Below are positions 58,981 to 64,000 of a stretch of 64,000 nucleotides of DNA, in pieces. Source of the DNA: Oceanirhabdus seepicola (lineage in GTDB: Bacteria; Bacillota; Clostridia; Clostridiales; Clostridiaceae); the NCBI RefSeq assembly GCF_023684385.1, contig NZ_JAGSOJ010000004.1, positions 310,001 through 374,000 of the forward strand, read 5' to 3'. The position numbers and the translations under genes were made by a program. Position 1 is the stretch's first letter. Each line of letters opens with the position of its first letter. Under the pieces are notes generated by a model. That model had not been told where the DNA came from. It did no database searches and saw nothing but the letters and a program-made list of their open reading frames with translations.

Positions 58981-60603
58981 TTAATCAATATCTAAGTAAT
59001 TCTTCTTCACGAAACCGATATTATTCCATGTTTTCTTTAGACTAGGTAATACATAATAATCTAATCCTAAACTCTTTCCTGCTCCACCCATTAAAGCTAC
59101 AGCACCAATTACATACCATAATATCTCTGAAGAGAATCCCCCTGAAATACAAAGCATTATTGCCATAACAATAGATGTAACCGCTGAAAGGCTAGTAAAT
59201 AATCCTGTAATTAACAATAAACCAATAACTACTTCTCCTGTTGCAATACCAGCTGGATTATTAAGCCCATGTTGTAACCATTGGTGCCCTATAAATATTC
59301 TTAAAGGTACTAACCAAAACTTTTGATAAGACTTAGTTAAGTGCCCACCAATTAAACTTCTGTTATCCTTTACATGGAATATTTCATGTGATATATATGA
59401 ACAACACTTACTAATTCCTGCTACCTGTAAAAAGTATACTAAGTTAATAAAATGCTTTATAAACATAGCCATGAATCCTGTAACTCCGACCATTTTTCCA
59501 GGGAACCCAACAGTAGCAACTCCGTATTGTCCACCTATACATACCATACATCCGTGGAATGTTGGTTTATAAGATTTCTTTTCCTTACCTTTTATATCAG
59601 CATAAATATTATTAGCAACAAGTGGTGCAGAATGCTCTGCGTTCTCAACCATTTGGGGTACTGGTCTTTCTTGTCCCTCTACGATATAGAATATATTATC
59701 TCCTACAACATAAACATTTTCGTGATCCACTGATTGAAGCTTGTCATTAGTTACTATTCTTTTTCTTCCATTTTGTTGAACATCCACATTACCCATCAGT
59801 TCAGAACCTTCAACTCCAGCAGCCCAAACTATTGTGTTTGATTCAATAGTTCCTTTATCTCCTAATGTAACAGATTCCTTTGAAACCTCAGTGATTTTTG
59901 CTCCTGTAATGATTTCAACTTCCAATTTTTCAAGTCGCTTTTCAGCCTTCTTAATTAAATTATCAGATAAAATTGGTAGAATCTTAGGCATTGCATCTAC
60001 AACATATAGCTTAACTTCTTCCTTGTCTATGCAGAATTTCTTACAAAGTCTCTCTTTGTATTCTCCTAATTCACCAACCAATTCAATACCAGTAAATCCA
60101 CCACCTACAACAACAAATGTAAGCATTTTCCTTCTCTTCTCTTTGTCTGTTTCCTTTATTGCTTCTCTAAACATATGAAGGATATGTGCTTTCAAATTAA
60201 CAGCATCATCATATTCCCATAATTTCTTAGTGTATTCCTCTACCCCTGGAATTCCAAAGAACGTAGGTCTTGATCCTGTACCAACTACTAAGTAATCATA
60301 ATCATATTTCTTATTTTCTGATTTTAATACTTTCTTATCAAAATCGATGTTCTTTATGTGATCTAATACAACATTTACTTTTCTGCCTGCAAATATTTTC
60401 TTTAGATCAATTCTGATAGACTCCTCTGAAACTCTTTCAGCCACAACCTCATGAAGTTCTGTACGCATAGTGTGGTATGGATTTTTATCAATAAGAGTAA
60501 TTTCTACATTACTATCATTTTTGAATTTATTAGCTAGCTTTTTAGCTGTTAATAAACCACCATATCCACCACCAAGGAGCACAATTTTCTTCTTCTTATT
60601 CAT
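58981..60603 (-). CDS. ndh: Type II NADH:quinone oxidoreductase fused to a DoxX-like domain
   Basis: This 540-aa protein has FAD-binding G-G-G-Y-G-G near residue 10 and NADH-binding G-G-G-F-T-G near 167, with V-G-D-N-I-F as the second FAD motif. After about residue 400 it departs from ordinary NDH-2 and continues with four membrane helices of DoxX type (R-I-F-I-G-H-Q-W-L-Q-H-G-L-N-N-P-A-G). It should pass electrons from NADH to menaquinone without pumping ions. The shared operator ties it to the dehalogenase genes. Confidence 0.9.
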   Translation of the reverse strand: MNKKKKIVLLGGGYGGLLTAKKLANKFKNDSNVEITLIDKNPYHTMRTELHEVVAERVSEESIRIDLKKIFAGRKVNVVLDHIKNIDFDKKVLKSENKKYDYDYLVVGTGSRPTFFGIPGVEEYTKKLWEYDDAVNLKAHILHMFREAIKETDKEKRRKMLTFVVVGGGFTGIELVGELGEYKERLCKKFCIDKEEVKLYVVDAMPKILPILSDNLIKKAEKRLEKLEVEIITGAKITEVSKESVTLGDKGTIESNTIVWAAGVEGSELMGNVDVQQNGRKRIVTNDKLQSVDHENVYVVGDNIFYIVEGQERPVPQMVENAEHSAPLVANNIYADIKGKEKKSYKPTFHGCMVCIGGQYGVATVGFPGKMVGVTGFMAMFIKHFINLVYFLQVAGISKCCSYISHEIFHVKDNRSLIGGHLTKSYQKFWLVPLRIFIGHQWLQHGLNNPAGIATGEVVIGLLLITGLFTSLSAVTSIVMAIMLCISGGFSSEILWYVIGAVALMGGAGKSLGLDYYVLPSLKKTWNNIGFVKKNYLDID

Positions 60604-60684
60604 CTACTCACTCCTCAACATAAAATCTTTTAAAACAAACCAATTTCAAAATAATTGAACATATTATACTTTACTCTAGCTGTA

Positions 60685-60751
60685 ATCTTATCAGAAGAAA
60701 ATTACCTTTCAAAGGTTTCTTGACTATTGTCACAACGAACTACCTATTGTC
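60685..60751 (-). promoter_or_regulatory. ndh promoter with GACTATWGTC operator
   Basis: -35 TTTGAA (60708-60713), 17 bp, extended -10 TGATAAGAT (core 60685-60690). GACTATTGTC (60722-60731) ends 8 nt before the -35. A second, weaker site ACCTATTGTC (60742-60751) is 20 bp upstream. Confidence 0.8.
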
Positions 60752-60777
60752 ATTACATACAGTTTTGAGTTTATATA

Positions 60778-60820
60778 CAAAAAAGAAGATTTTCTTTTAG
60801 TAAGAAAATCTTCTTTCTTT
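60778..60820 (-). terminator. Terminator of the EcsC-family gene
   Basis: AAAGAAGATTTTCTT / AAGAAAATCTTCTTT (15 bp, 5-nt loop) followed by TTTTTTGT on the minus strand. It closes the 60862 gene and shields the ndh promoter. Confidence 0.85.
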
Positions 60821-60861
60821 ATAATAAACGATATTTTAATAGTTTATCATGCAACTTAAAT

Positions 60862-61590
60862 TTATTCTTCTATCAATCTCATACGATAAGCCCCTATAGC
60901 CGTTTCACTAAGCTTTTCTATAAGCTTAGAATTAACATATGCTCCTACAAGAGCACCTATCCCGGGAAGCATTTGTAAAAGTTTAGCCAAATCAATATAA
61001 TCTCTATACTCTAATTGAAATTTTCTCCAGTCAAAAGAATCAATATCCTCGGGTAATGTTTTTAAATACGCTTCCCAATTTTCCATTTTAGCAAATACCT
61101 TATTAACATTTCTCTTACTAGAAAAAGCAAGTTGAAATATATTTAATACATAAATTCTTTCTTTATAATCATTAACATCAAATCCATATATAGCAGCAAT
61201 ATCATAAAGAAATTTAATTTTAATACTCATAAGTAAAGGTAAATCTGTAAGCCCTAATATTATTCCACCAAAACCTGTTCCTGCACCTTCTACCATAGCT
61301 GTAGTTTTATATATTTTAGTTTTTTGTTGTACTAATTCTTCTCTTTCTTGAAGGGTCTTATATTTATACGGTGACTTAGTAATATATTTTGAGCCAAATA
61401 AAACTGCTTTAGTCATGTTTTTTACAGCCGCAGTTACAATTTCATGATATTTTTCAGGTAAGATACCATTAAATTTATTTTGAATATCCTTTGAAACATT
61501 TTCACCTATTGAAGGTTTTTTTCTCATTTTTTTCTTCCATTTATTTAATTCATATTGCGCCAATTCATTATACCAATGAATAGAAATCAC
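60862..61590 (-). CDS. EcsC-family protein
   Basis: This protein of about 240 aa has the EcsC-family pattern: a charged N-terminal part, then T-T-A-M-V-E-G-A-G-T-G-F-G-G and L-G-L-T-D-L-P-L-L-M-S-I-K, and a late L-P-G-I-G-A-L-V-G-A-Y-V-N. The start is uncertain. The frame opens with GTG at 61590, but that GTG overlaps the AGGAGG sequence; an ATT at 61581 stands at perfect 8-nt spacing. Function of the family is unknown, though EcsC is encoded with an ABC transporter in Bacillus. Confidence 0.85.
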   Translation of the reverse strand: MISIHWYNELAQYELNKWKKKMRKKPSIGENVSKDIQNKFNGILPEKYHEIVTAAVKNMTKAVLFGSKYITKSPYKYKTLQEREELVQQKTKIYKTTAMVEGAGTGFGGIILGLTDLPLLMSIKIKFLYDIAAIYGFDVNDYKERIYVLNIFQLAFSSKRNVNKVFAKMENWEAYLKTLPEDIDSFDWRKFQLEYRDYIDLAKLLQMLPGIGALVGAYVNSKLIEKLSETAIGAYRMRLIEE

Positions 61591-61722
61591 CTCCTATAAC
61601 TTATATTTATTATATGCTTAAAATACAATTTACTCTAATAAAAAAAACTACTATCACATAATTAAATTATTAAATTACTTGTATAAGGATAAAATAACAT
61701 TGAAAATAAGGAGGTGTTACTA

Positions 61723-61914
61723 ATGAATATGGATACTAGAGATATCCTTATAAAAAAACTTAATGATGCTGAAGAAAATGTACGTGATTATCAAGCTTAT
61801 TCTGAGAATGTAGATAATGGTGAAGTTGGTAGTGTATTTGGAAAATTTGCTGAAGAATCAGCTATACAAGCTGCAAAATTACAAGAACTATTAGACAAAT
61901 ATGATAACAGATAG
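61723..61914 (+). CDS. Small helical protein of unknown function
   Basis: This 63-aa protein has a start at ATG 61723 after AAGGAGG (8 nt). It is highly charged and predicted to be two helices (D-I-L-I-K-K-L-N-D-A-E-E-N-V-R-D-Y and F-A-E-E-S-A-I-Q-A-A-K-L-Q-E-L). No family is recognised. A strong terminator follows. Confidence 0.75.
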   Translation: MNMDTRDILIKKLNDAEENVRDYQAYSENVDNGEVGSVFGKFAEESAIQAAKLQELLDKYDNR

Positions 61915-61926
61915 AAATCTAAAACA

Positions 61927-61958
61927 TAACAGAGAATTCTTATAAAGAATTCTCTGTT
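61927..61958. terminator. Bidirectional terminator
   Basis: AACAGAGAATTCTT / AAGAATTCTCTGTT with a 3-nt loop (ATA) lies between the convergent 63-aa gene and the PIN gene. It overlaps the last codons of the latter. Confidence 0.85.
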
Positions 61959-62434
61959 ATAATATTAAACATCTTTAAATCACTCAGAAATTCATTAAAA
62001 CACAATACCCTTGAAGCAGATAATATTATCTTGGCACTATTAAACATCTTTTTATCTTCAGTAACCAATATATATTGTTTATTATTTTCGCAAATACAAA
62101 TAAGATTATAATCATTTCTAGAAAGTTTATTACCATTTATATAATAAATAAGTTTATTATCATCATGCTTTATAGAAATATTAGGTTTATAAATCTCTGT
62201 TGTGCCAACTGCCTCTTCATTGATTATATGACCTAATAATTTTAAAAATTTATCTGAAAGTACTGGCACTCCATTGACTTTTCTAAATTCTTTTATAGAT
62301 AATTCTGCAGCAATATGATGATAAATCCCAAAATCAACTTCCTGATTTTTTTCTATATCCTCAAACAATTGAGGATATTCATTCCATATTTTTATTACTA
62401 TATTTGTATCCAATAAGTATTCTTTATTAATCAC
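61940..62434 (-). CDS. PIN-domain protein
   Basis: This 164-aa protein has a PIN nuclease fold: first acidic residue in Y-L-L-D-T-N-I-V-I near residue 7, Glu in I-A-A-E-L-S-I, Asp in S-R-N-D-Y-N-L-I, and a last V-T-E-D-K-K-M-F. The start is GTG 62434 after AGAGGTG. Many PIN proteins are toxins of toxin-antitoxin pairs, but no antitoxin gene lies upstream or downstream. A solitary PIN RNase is the safer call. Confidence 0.75.
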   Translation of the reverse strand: MINKEYLLDTNIVIKIWNEYPQLFEDIEKNQEVDFGIYHHIAAELSIKEFRKVNGVPVLSDKFLKLLGHIINEEAVGTTEIYKPNISIKHDDNKLIYYINGNKLSRNDYNLICICENNKQYILVTEDKKMFNSAKIILSASRVLCFNEFLSDLKMFNIITENSL

Positions 62435-62544
62435 TGCATTCACCTCTTTATCATAAATAAATTGCTTGTTTAACTAATTATATTGTTAGCAATAATATTT
62501 ATTAACATTCTTCACTTAAAATTTATTACAACACGGAAAAAAGA

Positions 62545-62569
62545 GCAGATCATATTAAAAATGACCTGC
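62545..62569 (-). terminator. Terminator of the kinase gene
   Basis: GCAGATCAT / ATGACCTGC pair with one mismatch and continue on the minus strand into CTTTTTT. Confidence 0.65.
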
Positions 62570-63583
62570 CTACTTTATTTCTAAAAAATCTAAATCAATC
62601 AATGGAATATTTTTTTCAAGTCTTCTTTTAAAATCAGATTTATATTGACTAGCCCATTCAGGTAAATTATTTGCATCAAAACTTCTATGAATAACTATAT
62701 ATATAGTAAATTCTCTTAGTTTTATAAAGTTCTTTAGCTCTTTAAGCCAAAATTTATCTAGTTTATTCTCTACATTATAGCCTTTCATAAAACTACTTAA
62801 AAATTCTTTTACAAATGAATTTCTTTTATCTGAATCCATTCCAAAAGCCGTCAAATAGAATATAGCTATGGCAATATCACTGATAAACCATTTATAACTA
62901 CAGTCATCAAAATCAAATATTGTAATCTTATTATGGTTCACAAAGAAATTCCCAAAATGTATATCTGTATGGATTAAACCATATGAATCAACATCTATTG
63001 GTAACGCTTTAAGATATTTTATTAATTCATTATACTTCTCCCAAATATATTTATCTTCTTTTGGTAAAAAGCTTGTACCATCTTGAAATAATATATCCTC
63101 ATGCCATTCGTATCTTTTAGGAATACCTTCGGTAACTTTATATTTTTTTGTTAAATTATGAAGTTTTCCTATTGCACGACCATATTCAAAACAAAAATCA
63201 TCACCAATATTTTCTTTAGTTGGTCTGCCTCCCTTGGCTTTTTCATAAGTTGTTACAGTAAAATATGATCCATCACCTACTTTTACGATTTCAACTAACT
63301 TCCCTTTAATTGATTTAATGGGCGTTGAAACATCAGCTTTATTCTCTGCTAAAAAATTCACCCAATCTAGTTCAGCTGTAATCATATCATACTCCCGATG
63401 ATCACTATGTCCTATCCTTAGAATATACTCTTTTTCATTCCGCTTGAATCCATAAACAAAGTTTTCAAACCCACCAATATATGTTACCTCATCTAATTTC
63501 AATCCGAAAGCTAATGCACATTTTTCCAATATTTTGTCAGTAAATAACTCTTTAATATGCTTTTCCACTTTTGATTCCCCCAT
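62570..63583 (-). CDS. APH-family phosphotransferase
   Basis: This 337-aa protein-kinase-like small-molecule kinase has the catalytic loop L-I-H-T-D-I-H-F-G-N-F-F near residue 205 and D-F-D-D-C-S metal-binding motif. N-terminal G-G-F-E-N-F-V-Y-G-F-K replaces the Gly-rich loop. It may phosphorylate a sugar, homoserine or antibiotic. Substrate undetermined; a relative of the SrkA/stress-response group is plausible. Confidence 0.85.
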   Translation of the reverse strand: MGESKVEKHIKELFTDKILEKCALAFGLKLDEVTYIGGFENFVYGFKRNEKEYILRIGHSDHREYDMITAELDWVNFLAENKADVSTPIKSIKGKLVEIVKVGDGSYFTVTTYEKAKGGRPTKENIGDDFCFEYGRAIGKLHNLTKKYKVTEGIPKRYEWHEDILFQDGTSFLPKEDKYIWEKYNELIKYLKALPIDVDSYGLIHTDIHFGNFFVNHNKITIFDFDDCSYKWFISDIAIAIFYLTAFGMDSDKRNSFVKEFLSSFMKGYNVENKLDKFWLKELKNFIKLREFTIYIVIHRSFDANNLPEWASQYKSDFKRRLEKNIPLIDLDFLEIK

Positions 63584-63668
63584 TTCATTCCCTAGTATAA
63601 ATTTACTTATATAGCTTATTGTACCATTAATAATATCCTATTTACGAGTATATACACTTGAATAAAAA

Positions 63669-63695
63669 CCAACTTTCACAAATTTATAAAAGTTG
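63669..63695 (-). terminator. Terminator of the sensor kinase gene
   Basis: CCAACTTT / AAAGTTGG (8 bp, 11-nt loop) with TTTTT on the minus strand, 15 bp after the kinase stop. Confidence 0.75.
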
Positions 63696-63710
63696 GCTTA
63701 AAATTATTTT

Positions 63711-64000
63711 TTATTCATATATATCTGAAAACTCAATATTTATTCTTTCTACATAGTCTTGCTTCTGATTATTATCTATTTTCTTCATAGTAACTTCATC
63801 TAAAATTTTAACTGGTAATGTTATTATAAACTCTGTTCCTTTTCCATATTCACTTTCAACCTCAATACTTCCCTCATGCATCTCTACAAGTGATTTAACT
63901 AAAGCTAATCCTATCCCACTTCCTTCATGATTTCTTGTGGTTGACTTGTCTACTTGTCCAAATCTATTAAATATTACACCTATCTTATTTTCCGGTATAC
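63711..64000 (-). CDS. Sensor histidine kinase, C-terminal end only
   Basis: Reading from the window edge, the frame gives I-F-N-R-F-G-Q-V-D-K-S-T-T, then G-S-G-I-G-L-A-L-V-K (G2 box) and G-K-G-T-E-F-I-I-T-L-P, the end of a HATPase_c domain. A 30-residue tail follows before the stop at 63711. The 5' part lies outside the window, so sensor type and partner are unknown. Confidence 0.9.
   Translation of the reverse strand, partial: IPENKIGVIFNRFGQVDKSTTRNHEGSGIGLALVKSLVEMHEGSIEVESEYGKGTEFIITLPVKILDEVTMKKIDNNQKQDYVERINIEFSDIYE

Noticed and set aside
61723..62434. Toxin-antitoxin pair (63-aa protein with PIN protein)
   Set aside because: The genes are convergent with a terminator between them, not an operon, and the 63-aa protein has no DNA-binding motif.

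Overview
The window is AT-rich, has clostridial-style ribosome-binding sites (AGGAGG/GGAGG) and short intergenic spaces, and encodes proteins typical of a Gram-positive anaerobe. These include a QueD/QueE/QueC queuosine operon under a preQ1 riboswitch, a BadF/HgdB-type activase pair, a ZTP riboswitch and minimal TatA/TatC export. The best guess is a Clostridium sensu lato chromosome. No tRNA, rRNA or CRISPR array was seen.

Layout. 1-6.5 kb: a WG-repeat anchored protein, a two-component system, a Cys-rich small protein, a GH42 beta-galactosidase, a nitrilase-family hydrolase and a His-rich small protein. 6.7-13.7 kb: a FtsX/MacB-like ABC exporter with a divergent TetR regulator, a small membrane protein, and a MATE exporter with a MarR regulator. 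13.8-23 kb: a xyloside utilisation operon (GH3, xylA, xylB, mutarotase-like, GPH symporter) with a divergent AraC regulator. 23.1-27.6 kb: preQ1-I riboswitch, an ATP-dependent activase/dehydratase-like pair, then queD-queE-folE-queC. 27.6-33.9 kb: a multi-hairpin repeat element, two paralogous membrane-protein genes flanking a three-gene redox operon (two CGCG proteins and a miniature QueG/RdhA-like Fe-S protein), a truncated HxlR regulator, a methyltransferase and a DUF4037 protein. 34-38 kb: ZTP riboswitch with a stand-alone AICAR transformylase, an epimerase fused to a zinc-binding domain, and an EamA transporter.

38.1-60.7 kb is the outstanding region: an apparently complete organohalide-respiration island. 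It has two PceA-like reductive dehalogenases (rdhA) with rdhB anchors, an FMN/Fe-S membrane protein (rdhC), a trigger-factor-like chaperone (rdhT), three tatA and one tatC, two XRE-TPR regulators, a full menaquinone operon (polyprenyl synthase, menF, D, H, B, E, C, a menI-like thioesterase, A, G) and an NDH-2 fused to a DoxX domain. NADH to NDH-2 to menaquinone to RdhA can be drawn from this stretch alone. Five transcription units (rdhC, tatA2-rdhA1B1, tatA3-rdhA2B2, the men operon, ndh) share an operator built from GACTATWGTC repeats placed exactly 8 nt upstream of the -35 box. In two cases it is also shared with a divergent XRE-TPR regulator gene. Relics of rdhC beside tatA2 and tatA3 show that the module arose by repeated duplication and decay.

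60.8-64 kb: an EcsC-family protein, a 63-aa small protein, a PIN-domain protein, an APH-type kinase and the C-terminal end of a sensor kinase. A family of about 150-bp repeats with terminal inverted repeats occurs three times; one copy lies inside the men operon and one in the queuosine leader.
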